Counted from the stretch's first letter, positions 16,568 through 25,910 are shown. The stretch: DNA of 64,000 bases from Caldilineaceae bacterium (GCA_018003515.1 JAGNDO010000004.1:62001-126000); one strand, 5' to 3'. Numbers and translations are program-made. The notes: generated from the letters alone by a model not told the origin.

Positions 16568-17397
16568 GGGTCCACCCGGAGATCAACCTGGCCCCCAACC
16601 ACAAAATGGGGCTGCCCCTGCCCAACCCGGTCATGCTGGCCGCCGGGGTGTTGGGCTATGGGGAGCTTTCCCTGCGCGGTCTGGACCCGGCCATGCTGGG
16701 CGGGGTGGTGGTCGGTCCGGTCACTCGGCGCAGCAGCGCGGGGCAGGCCGGGCAGCGCATGGCCGAGGGCCTGGGCGGTGCCGTGTTGAACAGCGGCGGC
16801 CAGAACCGGGGCGTCTCCGCGGTGGTGCGCAAGCTGGCCCACCACTGGCCGCGCCTGGGCTGTCCGGTGATCCTGCACATCGGGGACACCCATCCCAACG
16901 CTGCGGCCGCCACCGCCGAAAAGCTGGCCGGGGTGGATGGGCTGATGGGCCTGGAGGTCGGCATCCCCCACGGAGCCTACGACGAGGAGGCGTGGGCGCT
17001 GATCCAGGCCGTGGTGCGGCGCACGGATCTGCCCGTCCTGGCCCGTCTGCCCTTGGATCGGGCGGCGGATCTGGCTTCCGCGGTGGTGGAGGCCGGGGCC
17101 AGCGCCTTGGTGATGGGCCAGCCGCCCAGGGGTCAACTCCCGGCCACGGACGGCAGCCCCGTGGTGGGCGCGCTGCACGGCCCACTGATCTTTCCCCTCA
17201 TGCTGGCCGCCCTGGGGGAGGTGGGACGGCTCAACCTGGGCGTGCCCCTGGTGGCCTGCGGCGGCATCCACACCCCGGCCCAAGCCCGCCACGCCCTCAC
17301 CGCCGGGGCCATCGCCCTCCAAATCGACAGCGCCGCCTGGATCGAGCCGGGTCTGCCGGGGCGGATCGTTGCCCAATTCAATATAGACCACGAATAA
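16564..17397 (+). CDS. Dihydroorotate dehydrogenase-like flavoprotein (TIM barrel)
   Basis: 277 residues with the DHOD/PyrD barrel pattern: NPVMLAAGVLGYGE at the N-terminus (compare NPVxxASG), GVVVGPVTRR, GLEVGIPHGAY, LPVLARLPLD, ALVMGQPPRG, GPLIFPLMLAALGEV and VACGGIHTPAQARHALTAGA. The usual active-site Cys/Ser loop is not obvious and the protein is shorter than PyrD (about 310), so the true substrate may differ; a role in pyrimidine or related oxidation is possible. Start ATG overlaps the preceding stop by four bases. It and the phosphoesterase probably share a transcript with the histidine kinase. Confidence 0.7.
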   Translation: MRVHPEINLAPNHKMGLPLPNPVMLAAGVLGYGELSLRGLDPAMLGGVVVGPVTRRSSAGQAGQRMAEGLGGAVLNSGGQNRGVSAVVRKLAHHWPRLGCPVILHIGDTHPNAAAATAEKLAGVDGLMGLEVGIPHGAYDEEAWALIQAVVRRTDLPVLARLPLDRAADLASAVVEAGASALVMGQPPRGQLPATDGSPVVGALHGPLIFPLMLAALGEVGRLNLGVPLVACGGIHTPAQARHALTAGAIALQIDSAAWIEPGLPGRIVAQFNIDHE

Positions 17398-17399
17398 GA

Positions 17400-17465
17400 C
17401 CGATCGAACCGATTCAAACGGATTTTTCACTAGATTCGTGCCGATTCGTGAAGATTCGTGGATCA
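17400..17465 (+). repeat. GATTCGTG-type direct array in spacer
   Basis: AACCGATTCAAACGG followed by GATTCGTGCCGATTCGTGAAGATTCGTGG. The same GATTCGTG unit forms both arms of the palindrome at 30737. Confidence 0.75.
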
Positions 17466-17488
17466 ATTTCTCGCAAAGGAGCTTACCC

Positions 17489-18658
17489 ATGACCACCCAT
17501 TTTATCGACGAAGCCGGCCTGATCGCCCTCACCCAGGATCTTGTGCGCCTGGAGACCCTCTCCGGTGAGGAAGGCCCGGCCATCCAGCGCACCCGCCGGG
17601 CCTTTGAAGCCCTGGGCTTTACGCAGATCCACGAAGACGAGCTGGGCAATGTGACCGGCACCATCCGGGGGGATCTGCCCGGCCCCACCCTGCTCTTTGA
17701 CGCCCATGTGGACACCGTAGGCATCGCCCCCGGCGTGCCCTGGACGGTTGACCCCTTCGGCGCGGAGATCGACTTTGGGCGCATGATGGGCCGGGGCACG
17801 TCGGACATGAAGGGGGCTTTGGCCGCGGCTATCTATGCCGCGGTGGCCCTGGATCGGTCGATTTTGGCCGGGCAGGTGGTGATCTGCGCCAGTGTCATGG
17901 AGGAGGTGCTGGAAGGGGTGGCCCTGCAAGCCGTCATGGACCGCGTCCAGCCCGACTTTGTGGTGATCGGCGAGTCCACGGAACTCAACCTGGCCATCGG
18001 TGGCCGGGGCCGGGCGGAGATCCATGTGGAGGCCGTGGGCCAGCCCGCCCACTCCTCGTCCCCCCATCTGGGCATCAACGCCGTGGAGCTGATGATGGAC
18101 GCCGCCCGTGCCATCGCCACCATCCCCCTGGGCACGGACCCCATGCTGGGCGACGCCCTCATCGCCCTCACGGATATCCACTCGGAGCCGTACCCGGCCA
18201 ACTCGGTGATCGCCAGCCAGTGCCGTGTCACCTATGACCGGCGGCTGCTGGCCGGGGAGAGCGTGGAGAGCGTCCTCGGTCCCATCCAGGCCGCGGCCAC
18301 AGGCGCGGAGGGGGAGGGGCGCATCACCGCGGTGGTGGGGACCGGGGAATACACGACCTACACGGGTGCGGCCTTGCGCACGCAAAAGTTCTTCCCGGCC
18401 TGGAAGCTTGACCCGGATGCCCCCATTGTGGTCAACTCTCTGGCTGGTCTGCGGGCCGCCGGGCTGAAGCCGACCTTGCGGGCCTATGGCTTCTGCACCA
18501 ACGCCGCCTACAGCGCCGGGATCGCCGGGGTGCCCACCATCGGCTTTGGCCCGTCGCCGGAAAGCCGGGCGCATATTGTGGATGAATACATCGATCTGGC
18601 GGATCTCCTGGCCGCGGCCGAGGGGTACGCGGGGATTTTCCAGAGTGTGTTGTCATAA
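17489..18658 (+). CDS. M20 family amidohydrolase/peptidase (YgeY/ArgE/DapE-like)
   Basis: 389 residues. M20 di-zinc signatures: FDAHVDTVG (His and catalytic Asp), GRGTSDMKGALAAAI (bridging Asp), SVMEEVLEGVALQAV (Glu pair), IGESTELNLAIGGRGRAEI and the lid domain QPAHSSSPHLGINAVELM. The pattern is closest in my memory to YgeY-type proteins (selenium-metabolism-associated hydrolase), though ArgE/DapE activity cannot be excluded. ATG 17489 has AAAGGAG 7 bases upstream, which fixes the start; the longer frame is repeat. No YgeW/YgfK genes accompany it. Confidence 0.88.
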   Translation: MTTHFIDEAGLIALTQDLVRLETLSGEEGPAIQRTRRAFEALGFTQIHEDELGNVTGTIRGDLPGPTLLFDAHVDTVGIAPGVPWTVDPFGAEIDFGRMMGRGTSDMKGALAAAIYAAVALDRSILAGQVVICASVMEEVLEGVALQAVMDRVQPDFVVIGESTELNLAIGGRGRAEIHVEAVGQPAHSSSPHLGINAVELMMDAARAIATIPLGTDPMLGDALIALTDIHSEPYPANSVIASQCRVTYDRRLLAGESVESVLGPIQAAATGAEGEGRITAVVGTGEYTTYTGAALRTQKFFPAWKLDPDAPIVVNSLAGLRAAGLKPTLRAYGFCTNAAYSAGIAGVPTIGFGPSPESRAHIVDEYIDLADLLAAAEGYAGIFQSVLS

Positions 18659-18660
18659 AA

Positions 18661-18713
18661 ATCTCCCAATCTCTCAATCTCAAAGCAGAGATTGGGAGAT
18701 TGAGAGATTGGTT
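18661..18713. repeat. CCCAATCTCT tandem-arm palindrome
   Basis: ATCTCCCAATCTCTCAATCTC faces GAGATTGGGAGATTGAGAG with the loop AAAGCA. It begins three bases after the M20 stop. Confidence 0.85.
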
Positions 18714-18729
18714 TGGAAAGGGAATACTT

Positions 18730-19578
18730 TTGACCGAGTGGATGCGTTACGAAGAGTGGAATCACGGCGCAGATCACACCGTGACCGGGACCGTGCGGGT
18801 GCTGCCAGAGCTTTACAGCCCCCAACTGGACAACCGGCGGCCTGTGTTGGTCTATCTGCCCCCGGCCTATCATGCCGAAAAAGATCGCCGCTTCCCGGTG
18901 ATCTACATGCACGACGGCCAGAATCTCTTTGATGCGGCTACGGGCTTTGCAGGGGAGTGGCAAGCGGATGAGACCCTGGAAAAGCTGGCCGCCGAGGGCA
19001 TCCAGGCCATTGTGGTCGGTCTGCCCAACATGGGGGCGGATCGCATCAACGAATACAGCCCCTTTGCGGACCGACGCATGAAACAGGGGGGCAAGGGCCA
19101 CGCCTATGTGGACTTTATCGCCGACACCGTGAAACCGCTGATCGACGGTGTTTTCCGCACCCAGCCGGACCGGGCGCACACGGGGATCATGGGATCATCT
19201 ATGGGCGGGCTGATCAGCCTGGTCGCCTTCTTTCAGCGCCCAGAGATCTTTGGCCTGGCCGGGGTGATGAGTCCTGCCCTCTGGTTTGCGGATGAGGCCA
19301 TCCGGGGCACCGTACACCAGGCCCCGTTCTCGCCCGGACGCATCTACATGGACGTGGGCACGGCGGAGATGGCCCCGCCCAAGGGTCTTTTCAAACTGAT
19401 CCCCTTTCTGCGCCCCTACTATCGCACGGCCAGCCAGCGCATGAACCGAGAATTGATCCGCAAAGGCTACATGCCCGACCAAACCCTGCTCTACATCGAA
19501 GAAAAAGACGGCGCACACAACGAAGCCGCCTGGGCAAGGCGGCTTCCGGGGGCGTTACGTTTTTTGTTGATTGGTTGA
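18730..19578 (+). CDS. Esterase (alpha/beta hydrolase, esterase D/enterochelin-esterase family)
   Basis: 282 residues from TTG 18730, which has GGAAAGGGA 6 bases upstream; an ATG at 18742 is the alternative. Family pattern: VYLPPAYHAEKDRRFPVIYMHDGQNLFD, IVVGLPNMGADR, nucleophile elbow GIMGSSMGGLIS with catalytic Ser, and a late GAHNEAAWARRLPGAL holding the catalytic His. No signal peptide, so cytoplasmic. It probably hydrolyses acyl or siderophore-type esters. The TGA stop lies within the TTGATTGG array. Confidence 0.88.
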   Translation: MTEWMRYEEWNHGADHTVTGTVRVLPELYSPQLDNRRPVLVYLPPAYHAEKDRRFPVIYMHDGQNLFDAATGFAGEWQADETLEKLAAEGIQAIVVGLPNMGADRINEYSPFADRRMKQGGKGHAYVDFIADTVKPLIDGVFRTQPDRAHTGIMGSSMGGLISLVAFFQRPEIFGLAGVMSPALWFADEAIRGTVHQAPFSPGRIYMDVGTAEMAPPKGLFKLIPFLRPYYRTASQRMNRELIRKGYMPDQTLLYIEEKDGAHNEAAWARRLPGALRFLLIG

Positions 19579-19637
19579 TTGGTTGACTTGTTGATTAGGT
19601 GAGTACCCAACCAATCAACCAATCAACCAATCAACAT
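19563..19637. repeat. TTGATTGG tandem-arm palindrome
   Basis: Left arm TTGTTGATTGGTTGATTGG, right arm CCAACCAATCAACCAATC. It includes the esterase stop codon and sits between convergent genes. Half of it, unpaired, also occurs at 51630-51669 and 4000-4024. Confidence 0.88.
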
Positions 19638-19640
19638 CTC

Positions 19641-20057
19641 TCATCTCTTCAACACCATCACCGGGATCTCCCGCTCGGTCTTGGTCTGATATTGGGCGAA
19701 CTGGTCGGCTTTGTCCGTGATCGTCTTCCACAGGCGCGCCCGCTCCTTGCCTGTGGCCTCGCTGGCCTTGACTTGGATCTCCTCACCCTTCACCGTAATC
19801 GATGCTTTGCGATCCGCCACCAAGTTGTGATACCAGGCCGGGTGATTGGCCGCGCCGCCGTTGGACGCCACCACGATGAAGGTGGCTTTGTCTCGGAAGA
19901 AGACCACGGGCGTGGTGCGCACCTTGCCCGACTTGCGCCCGGTGGTGGTGAGGAGCAGGATCTCGTTTGTGCCCATCGTTCCGCCAAGTTTGCCTTTGGT
20001 CATGCGGTACAGGCCCACATGGGATGCGATAAACAGTTTGAAAAATGGATTTGCCAT
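19641..20057 (-). CDS. Deazaflavin (F420)-dependent nitroreductase-like protein (DDN family)
   Basis: 138 residues from ATG 20057, with AAGGAC 8 bases upstream. Family pattern LLLTTTGRKSGKVRTTPVVFF, IVVASNGGAANHPAWYHNLVAD and GEEIQVKASEATGKERARLWKTI is typical of DDN/PF04075 split-barrel proteins. These bind F420 or flavin and reduce quinones or nitro compounds; F420 is made by many Chloroflexota. It is the last gene of a minus-strand group, separated from rluA by a repeat. Confidence 0.9.
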   Translation of the reverse strand: MANPFFKLFIASHVGLYRMTKGKLGGTMGTNEILLLTTTGRKSGKVRTTPVVFFRDKATFIVVASNGGAANHPAWYHNLVADRKASITVKGEEIQVKASEATGKERARLWKTITDKADQFAQYQTKTEREIPVMVLKR

Positions 20058-20114
20058 CAATAAGTCCTTTGCATAAATAGAACATGATTCCCTGGACGGT
20101 TAGCTTTTTACGTA

Positions 20115-20242
20115 ACTGCCAAGCCACCCCCTCCCAGCCTCCCCCAGATTGGGGGAGGAGCCGGATCGCCGCAAAGCGAATGGCCGCTACCAGAGGGCTG
20201 TTCCCTCCCCAACCTGGGGAGGGTTAGGGTGGGGTTGGTAGG
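20115..20242. repeat. CTCCCCC-AATCTG-GGGGGAG repeat family, copy 2
   Basis: Starts ACTGCCAAGCCACCCCC, contains CTCCCCCAGATTGGGGGAGG, centre CGGATCGCC, then CTCCCCAACCTGGGGAG and a GGTTAGGGTGGGG tail. The rluA stop codon (TAA on the minus strand, 20226-20224) is part of the tail, and the repeat supplies the last residues PTPP. Confidence 0.92.
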
Positions 20243-21153
20243 TAGCTTTTCACCAGGAAATCAACCGTGGATGGCCAGAAACCCTCTGGCACTGGGGCGG
20301 TGAAGGTGCGTTCCGGGTAGTCGTCTTGCCCGGCGGGCAGGACGAGCCGAAAGGCATGGAGCAGGAGCCGGGGCGAGCTCTCTGGGTTGCCATAAAGTCG
20401 ATCCCCCAGGATGGGGGCGTTCATGTGGGCCAGGTGTACTCGCAGTTGATGGGTGCGCCCGGTGCGCGGCCACAGGCGCACGGCCTGGGCATCCGGTCGG
20501 CCTGGGCCGGGGGCGGAGATGATCTCGTAGTCGGTGACCGCGTGTTTGCCGCCTCGCTCCACCACGGCCACCATCTCTCGGCGCTGGGGATGGAGACCGA
20601 TATAGGCGTCAATGGTGCCTACCCGGGCCAGTTGGTTGGGCGCGGCGACCACGGCCACATACTCTTTTTTCACCAGCCGCTCTTGGAACGCCCAATCCAA
20701 ATAGCGGTTGACCGCACCGGGCCGACTGAGCAGGATCACGCCGGAGGTGTCCCGGTCCAGGCGGTGGAAGAGGACCAGGGGGCCGAAGCGGCTTTGGGCC
20801 AGATCCAGCAGGTTCACCGCGTCCCGGTGGGGGGGCGACTCGGATAGCAGCCCCTCGGGCTTGTTGACCACGATCAGATCCCCGGACTCTTCGATCAGCC
20901 AGCTTTCGTCCCAGCCGGAGGGCGGGGTGGGTTTGGCCACCGGGGGATTCAACACCTCTACCCGGTCCCCGTTCTCCACTTGCCACGAACCGATCCAGAC
21001 TACGCGCCCGTTCACCGACACCTGGCGGCTGGTGATGGTCTGCTGTACGGCCTTGCGTCCCCACTGGGGAAAGGCTTCCCGCAGGGCTTTGTCCAGCCGG
21101 GTGGGGCCGGACAGCCCGGAGAGGGTGACTTGCTTCGCTTGTTTTTTCGACAC
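20224..21153 (-). CDS. RluA-family 23S rRNA/tRNA pseudouridine synthase
   Basis: 309 residues from GTG 21153. N-terminal S4 RNA-binding domain (RLDKALREAFPQWGRKAVQQTITSRQVSVNG), then the catalytic domain with HRLDRDTSG (catalytic Asp133) and GRTHQLRVHLAHMNAPILGD. It isomerises uridine in structured RNA; which position cannot be told, though RluD/RluC types share this layout. It starts two bases after the GH13 stop, so both are probably on one transcript. The C-terminal four residues are repeat-derived. Confidence 0.92.
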   Translation of the reverse strand: MSKKQAKQVTLSGLSGPTRLDKALREAFPQWGRKAVQQTITSRQVSVNGRVVWIGSWQVENGDRVEVLNPPVAKPTPPSGWDESWLIEESGDLIVVNKPEGLLSESPPHRDAVNLLDLAQSRFGPLVLFHRLDRDTSGVILLSRPGAVNRYLDWAFQERLVKKEYVAVVAAPNQLARVGTIDAYIGLHPQRREMVAVVERGGKHAVTDYEIISAPGPGRPDAQAVRLWPRTGRTHQLRVHLAHMNAPILGDRLYGNPESSPRLLLHAFRLVLPAGQDDYPERTFTAPVPEGFWPSTVDFLVKSYLPTPP

Positions 21154-21155
21154 GG

Positions 21156-22790
21156 TTATTTCTCCAACTGCAATAGCAGTCCTTCGTTTGGGTTGACGGT
21201 CAGGGCGGCCAGATCCACGGGTCCGCGACGGGCCATGCGGGTTTGCACGGCGATCACGGCTGTCGTCGCCACCTGGCTCAGATCTATGATGTGGGGGTCT
21301 TGGCCCAAATTAAGCACCACTAAAAACCCGTTCGCCTTTTCCCCGGCAGGGGCCGAGCGGCGGTAGACAAAGAGATCATCGTGGCCGGTCTGGATGGATG
21401 CGTAATCGCCCATGTTCAGGGCCGGTTCCGTGCGGCGCAGATGGGTCAGCGCCCGGAACATGCTGAGGAAGGAGTGGGGGTCGGCGGTTTGGGCGGCCAC
21501 GTTGCGGGTTGTGAAATCATCGCCCACGGGCAGCCATGTCTGCACCCCGGCGGCGGTGAAGCCGGTGTTGGGGGAGGCGTCCCACTGCATGGGCGTGCGC
21601 TGGGGATCCCGGCCCACGAGGTGGGCGATCTCCGGCTGGTTGACCCCCTGGGGATCCTGGATGAATTCGGCGGGGATGGGCACGTTGGCCATGCCGATCT
21701 CGTCGCCGTAATAGCAGGTGGGCGTGCCGCGCAGGGTGAGGAGGAGCATGTTGGCCACCCGGGCCTGTTGGCGGCCTACCCGGGAAGCCAGCCGCCGTTG
21801 ATCGTGGTTGCCCAAGACCCAGTTGGGCCAGCCATGATCCTGGATGGCAGCTTCATAGTCATCCACGGCCTTGCGCACGGCGGACGCGGTCCACGGGGTC
21901 TGGATCAACTGGAAATTGAAGGGCAGGTGGCATTCGTCCTGGTTCTGGCCATAGTATTTGACCAGTTCCGCGTTGGGCAGATAGATTTCGCCCACCATCA
22001 TGCGCTCGTCGTATTGGTCAAGCAGGGCGCGCATCTGCCGGATTAGCCCGTGGACTTCGGGCAGATTGCCCGTGCGGGTGTGCTGGATACTGTTGAACGG
22101 CTCGACCCCGTCCCAGTTGGGGTTGGGCGGCTCGTCCCGCAGCAGCTCGTCCTTGATCATCAGCCAGATCACATCCACCCGGAAGCCGTCCACGCCCCGG
22201 TCCAGCCAGAAGCGCATGGCGTCCAGCATGGCCTGCATCACGGCCGGGTGGCGATAGTTGAGTTCGGGTTGCTGGGTGACAAATTGGTGCAGATAGAATT
22301 GGCCGGTCGCTGGGTCAAAGGTCCAGGCCGGGCCGCCAAAAAAACTTAGCCAGTTGTTGGGGGGGAGGGGGGTACCCGGCGTGCTGCCTGGGGCCGGGTC
22401 TCGCCAGATGTACCAATCCCGCTTGGGGTTGTGGCGGCTGCTGCGGCTCTCCACAAACCAGGCGTGCTGGTCCGAGGTGTGGTTGGGGACCAGATCCAGG
22501 ATCAGCTTGAGTCCCCGGCGATGGCTCTCGGCCAGCAAGAAGTCAAAGTCGGCCATGCGGCCAAAGATGGGGTGGATGTCCGTATAGTCGGCCACATCGT
22601 AGCCGAAATCGTGCATGGGCGAGGGGAAGATGGGGGAGAGCCAAAGCACGTCCACGTTGAGATCGACCAGATAGTCCAGCCGCCGCAGGATGCCGGGCAG
22701 ATCGCCGATGCCATCATCGTTGCTGTCCTGGTACGAGCGGGGATAGATCTGATAGATGATGCCTTTTTCCCACCATAGTCGCTTGTTCAT
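21156..22790 (-). CDS. GH13 alpha-glucosidase/oligo-1,6-glucosidase
   Basis: 544 residues, normal for the family. All GH13 conserved regions are visible: DLVPNHTS, GVDGFRVDVIW with nucleophile Asp206, MMVGEIYLP with acid/base Glu268 and VLGNHDQRR with Asp330, plus the domain-B QPELNYRHPAV motif. Lack of a signal peptide points to a cytoplasmic enzyme that splits imported maltooligosaccharides, isomaltose or trehalose-type sugars. ATG 22790 has CCGGAGATAA upstream. Paired with rluA behind it, without functional link. Confidence 0.94.
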   Translation of the reverse strand: MNKRLWWEKGIIYQIYPRSYQDSNDDGIGDLPGILRRLDYLVDLNVDVLWLSPIFPSPMHDFGYDVADYTDIHPIFGRMADFDFLLAESHRRGLKLILDLVPNHTSDQHAWFVESRSSRHNPKRDWYIWRDPAPGSTPGTPLPPNNWLSFFGGPAWTFDPATGQFYLHQFVTQQPELNYRHPAVMQAMLDAMRFWLDRGVDGFRVDVIWLMIKDELLRDEPPNPNWDGVEPFNSIQHTRTGNLPEVHGLIRQMRALLDQYDERMMVGEIYLPNAELVKYYGQNQDECHLPFNFQLIQTPWTASAVRKAVDDYEAAIQDHGWPNWVLGNHDQRRLASRVGRQQARVANMLLLTLRGTPTCYYGDEIGMANVPIPAEFIQDPQGVNQPEIAHLVGRDPQRTPMQWDASPNTGFTAAGVQTWLPVGDDFTTRNVAAQTADPHSFLSMFRALTHLRRTEPALNMGDYASIQTGHDDLFVYRRSAPAGEKANGFLVVLNLGQDPHIIDLSQVATTAVIAVQTRMARRGPVDLAALTVNPNEGLLLQLEK

Positions 22791-22923
22791 GCGCTTATCT
22801 CCGGTAAATCCGAGCTGCGTTGCCCTGCTTTTGGCTGACGAACTATTATAGCATCAACCCAGGCAAACCGGCAGAGCCAGGAGCGATCAACAGCAATTCT
22901 TGAAATGACTTTACTGCAAAAAG

Positions 22924-22985
22924 GTCCTTCTCACCACAGAGAACACAAAGATCACAAAGAACAGAAGGTTTTTTCTTTGGCGAAT
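22924..22985 (-). repeat. ACAAAGAACA-type low-complexity array
   Basis: CCACAGAGAACACAAAGATC followed by ACAAAGAACAGAAGG lies in the 331-base spacer upstream of the GH13 gene. Apart from this array and the terminator at 23034 I see nothing there. Confidence 0.6.
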
Positions 22986-23033
22986 CCGTCCGATCGGCGT
23001 CATCCGCTGCCATTTTGAAGATTCTTGACCGAT

Positions 23034-23070
23034 CAAAAAGGCCCGGCTCCTAATTTCTCAGGAGCCGGGC
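23034..23070 (-). terminator. Rho-independent terminator after the small membrane protein gene
   Basis: Perfect 12-bp stem GCCCGGCTCCTG with loop AGAAAT and complement, followed on the minus strand by CTTTTTG. It lies 52 bases after the stop of the 73-residue gene. Confidence 0.9.
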
Positions 23071-23121
23071 TGGGTGAACGGACTTTGGGCTGACGGTTAA
23101 AGGAACGGAAAGGCGGGGCGG

Positions 23122-23343
23122 TTAGCCCAAACGCAATCCAGCCAGGGTGCGGATGGGGAAGAATGCGACGGCGCGCAGCGTATCGACTCCCCCAAAGAAG
23201 AAAACGAGCAGGGTGATCACCAGGGGCAATCCAAACAAGAAAGTCAGGCTGACCCCATCTCTGACCACGACATAGGAAATAAAGGCCACAATCAGGATGG
23301 AATAGATGTAGCAGAGTACAAGAAGCATGAGCAGCGATGTCAT
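23122..23343 (-). CDS. Small two-helix membrane protein, unknown function
   Basis: 73 residues. A very strong ribosome site (AAAGGAGGAAATC before ATG 23343) and a clean terminator downstream show a real gene. Two hydrophobic helices (LLMLLVLCYIYSILIVAFISYVV and TFLFGLPLVITLLVFFFGG) are followed by a short basic tail (FFPIRTLAGLRLG). No family recognised. The larger open frame covering it in the same frame reads into non-coding DNA upstream and is not needed. Confidence 0.75.
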   Translation of the reverse strand: MTSLLMLLVLCYIYSILIVAFISYVVVRDGVSLTFLFGLPLVITLLVFFFGGVDTLRAVAFFPIRTLAGLRLG

Positions 23344-23504
23344 GATTTCCTCCTTTTGGGGAATAGTCGGCAATTTCGTCTGTGCAGGGCCGCGCACTGA
23401 TTTGCGGCCCTTGCTTGAATTGACAGACGTTTTGCCGCAAAAGAAGGTTACGCTGGGGAGGGGTTGAAGCGGAGAATTGTAAGGATCGTAAGGCGGATGA
23501 CGGG

Positions 23505-24107
23505 CTACAACGGCTCCGACGGCCTCTTTTCGCGGCCATAACCCCGGCTCTGCCGCCGACTGCCGTTGTTCAAGGGGAAGCCATCCAGCGCCCAATGCAC
23601 CCCATCCTGCACGCTCCACCCGGCCAGGAGCCAGAACAGCCAAGTGGGGTCCACGGCGGTTGTGTCGAGATTGGGCAGGACATCCAACACCGGCGGGCCA
23701 AAGAAGGCGACGAAGGCCAGAAAGGGCAGGGCCAGCACGATCCCCAACCACAGGGCGCGGATCACCGTGCCCACGCCGGGGATATGGGACCAAAACGAGC
23801 GGTGATCGATCAGCGCGGCGTAGGGGGCCCAGACCGCCTGCCACACCTTCCCCACCCGCCGGCCCAAATAGCGAAAGACCCGGCCCTCGGTATAGGTGCG
23901 CTGCAACTCATCCAGGTCCGGATCGATCAAATAGCCCATCCAGCCGCCCAGGATCAGGGAAATCCCCGGCCCGGCGGGGATCACATGCTGCATGGCCAAC
24001 GTCCCCGCGGTGATGGCCACCCCGGTGAAAAAGGCGAATTTGGCGTGAACGACTCCGCTGGCGATGGTGGTGATCCTTGGCTGGGTGGGTGGGTGGGTTG
24101 ATGGCAC
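23505..24107 (-). CDS. DUF2227 family membrane protein (putative metal-binding)
   Basis: About 200 residues. The conserved DUF2227 pattern is clear: GVVHAKFAFFTGVAITAG, GGWMGYLIDPDLDE, WQAVWAPYAALIDHRSFWSHIPGVGTVIRALWLG and a late WSVQDGVHW. His and Asp residues (DPDLD, HRSFWSH) are those proposed to bind metal. Several hydrophobic stretches suggest a membrane enzyme. The start is uncertain: no usual codon lies between GTG 24107 and the conserved domain, so a Pro-Thr-rich lead (VPSTHPPTQPR) is included; it is adjacent to repeat copy 3. Confidence 0.75.
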   Translation of the reverse strand: MPSTHPPTQPRITTIASGVVHAKFAFFTGVAITAGTLAMQHVIPAGPGISLILGGWMGYLIDPDLDELQRTYTEGRVFRYLGRRVGKVWQAVWAPYAALIDHRSFWSHIPGVGTVIRALWLGIVLALPFLAFVAFFGPPVLDVLPNLDTTAVDPTWLFWLLAGWSVQDGVHWALDGFPLNNGSRRQSRGYGREKRPSEPL

Positions 24108-24110
24108 CGC

Positions 24111-24232
24111 CAAGCTACCCCCTCCCAGCCTCCCCCAGATTGGGGGAGGAGCCGGGGAGTCGATTTGCGAATCCCCGGTCCCCTCCCCAATCTGGGGAGG
24201 GTTAGGGAGGGGTTGGTTTGATGGTTGGAGAA
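24111..24232. repeat. CTCCCCC-AATCTG-GGGGGAG repeat family, copy 3
   Basis: Contains CTCCCCCAGATTGGGGGAGG, a centre hairpin CCGGGGAGTCG...CCCCGG, CTCCCCAATCTGGGGAGGG and a TTAGGGAGGGGTTGG tail. It lies upstream of the DUF2227 gene in the divergent spacer with glpK. Confidence 0.92.
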
Positions 24233-24274
24233 GGATAGCGCAAAGTTGATTTTGGGGCAAGAACGGGTGTTCGT

Positions 24275-24322
24275 AAGTAGGGGTTTGGGTGGCCCATTTC
24301 CCTGCCCCACCCAAACCCCTAC
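24275..24322. repeat. Hairpin GTAGGGGTTTGGGTGG
   Basis: Perfect 16-bp inverted repeat with a 15-base loop in the 307-base spacer before glpK. It could act as a leader hairpin; no riboswitch motif is seen. Confidence 0.8.
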
Positions 24323-24414
24323 GGTGATCTGTTTGACAATTTGGCCCCTTATTGAGAAGATACAAAGAACCTGTGAATCTTTCATCCAACCCGACCCGCA
24401 TAAGGAGCAACGCC

Positions 24415-25908
24415 ATGCCGCGATACGTGGGAGCCATCGACCAAGGCACCACCAGCACCCGCTTTATGATCTTCGATCACAGCGGCGGGGTGGTGGGCAA
24501 ACATCAACTGGAACACACCCAGATCTACCCCCAGGCAGGATGGGTGGAGCATGACGCGCTGGAGATCCGCCAGCGGGTCCACCAAGTCATGGACGGCGCG
24601 CTGCGCGCCGCTGGTCTCACCGCCGCCGACCTAGCCGCCATCGGCATCACCAACCAGCGGGAGACCACCCTGGTCTGGAACCGGCTGACCGGGGAACCGT
24701 ACCACAACGCCATCGTCTGGCAGGACACCCGCACGGACAAGATCTGCAACGAGCTGGCCAAGGAAGGCGGCCAGGATCGCTTCCGGGAAAAGGTGGGGTT
24801 GCCCCTGGCCACCTATTTCGCTGGCCCCAAGATCAAGTGGATCTTGGACAACGTCCCCGGCGTGCGGGCGGCGGCGGAACGGGGCGATGCCATCTTTGGC
24901 ACAATGGACACCTGGGTGATCTGGAACCTGACCGGCGGCGCTGAGGGCGGCGCCCACGTCACGGATGTCACCAACGCCAGCCGCACCATGCTCATGGACC
25001 TGCGCACCCTGGACTGGGACGACGAGATTTTGGCCATCATGGGCATCCCCAAGGCCATGCTGCCCGCCATCCGCCCGTCCAGCGACCCGGAGATCTACGG
25101 CTATTGGAACAAAGTCCCGGTCTGCGGCGACCTGGGGGATCAACAGGCCGCCACCGTGGGCCAGACCTGCTTCGAGCCTGGCGAGGCCAAGAACACCTAT
25201 GGCACGGGCTGCTTTATGATCCTGAACACCGGCCCCAAGATCGTGCCCAGCGCCAGCGGATTGCTCACCACCCTGGCCTATCAATTTGGCACGGACCCGG
25301 CCATCTATGCCCTGGAAGGCTCCATCGCCATCGCCGGGGCCTTGGTCCAGTGGCTGCGGGACAACCTGGACTTTTTCGACTTCTCCCACCATGTGGAGGA
25401 CTACGCCAAGCAGGTGGCGGACAGCGGCGGCATGTACATCGTCCCCGCCTTCTCCGGTCTCTACGCCCCCTATTGGCAGTCCGACGCAAGGGGGGTGATG
25501 GTCGGTCTCACCCGCTACATCAACAAAAGCCACATCGCCCGGGCCGCCCTGGAAGCCACCGCCTACCAGACCCGGGAAGTGCTTGAGGCCATGGAAAAAG
25601 ATTCCGGCGTCTCCCTTGCCGCCCTCAAAGTGGACGGGGGCATGGTCTACAACGAAACCCTCATGCAGTTCCAGTCCGACATCCTGGGCGTGGAGGTGGT
25701 GCGTCCGGTCGTGGCCGAAACCACGGCCCTGGGCGCGGCCTACGCTGCCGGGTATGCCGTAGGCTTCTGGAAGAGCTTTGACGAGATGAAACAAAACTGG
25801 CAGATCGCCAAAACCTGGCAGCCCCGTATGGACGAGACCCAGCGAGCCAAGCTTTATAAGGGCTGGCTCAAGGCTGTGCAGCGGTCTATGCATTGGATTG
25901 AAGAATAG
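24415..25908 (+). CDS. glpK: Glycerol kinase
   Basis: 497 residues, FGGY family. Phosphorylates glycerol to sn-glycerol 3-phosphate with ATP in the cytoplasm, the entry step to the GlpABC enzyme encoded downstream. Visible motifs: [15 protein letters not shown] at the N-terminus, [64 protein letters not shown], and the FGGY signature region [35 protein letters not shown] lies 7 bases before ATG 24415 and fixes the start; the upstream frame is non-coding. No facilitator (glpF) or repressor (glpR) gene is adjacent. Confidence 0.97.
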   Translation: MPRYVGAIDQGTTSTRFMIFDHSGGVVGKHQLEHTQIYPQAGWVEHDALEIRQRVHQVMDGALRAAGLTAADLAAIGITNQRETTLVWNRLTGEPYHNAIVWQDTRTDKICNELAKEGGQDRFREKVGLPLATYFAGPKIKWILDNVPGVRAAAERGDAIFGTMDTWVIWNLTGGAEGGAHVTDVTNASRTMLMDLRTLDWDDEILAIMGIPKAMLPAIRPSSDPEIYGYWNKVPVCGDLGDQQAATVGQTCFEPGEAKNTYGTGCFMILNTGPKIVPSASGLLTTLAYQFGTDPAIYALEGSIAIAGALVQWLRDNLDFFDFSHHVEDYAKQVADSGGMYIVPAFSGLYAPYWQSDARGVMVGLTRYINKSHIARAALEATAYQTREVLEAMEKDSGVSLAALKVDGGMVYNETLMQFQSDILGVEVVRPVVAETTALGAAYAAGYAVGFWKSFDEMKQNWQIAKTWQPRMDETQRAKLYKGWLKAVQRSMHWIEE

Positions 25909-25910
25909 GA

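Noticed and set aside
23122-23844. 240-codon frame extending the small membrane protein upstream
   Set aside because: The strong AAAGGAGG site and ATG at 23343 define a 73-residue gene; the upstream part overlaps the DUF2227 gene.
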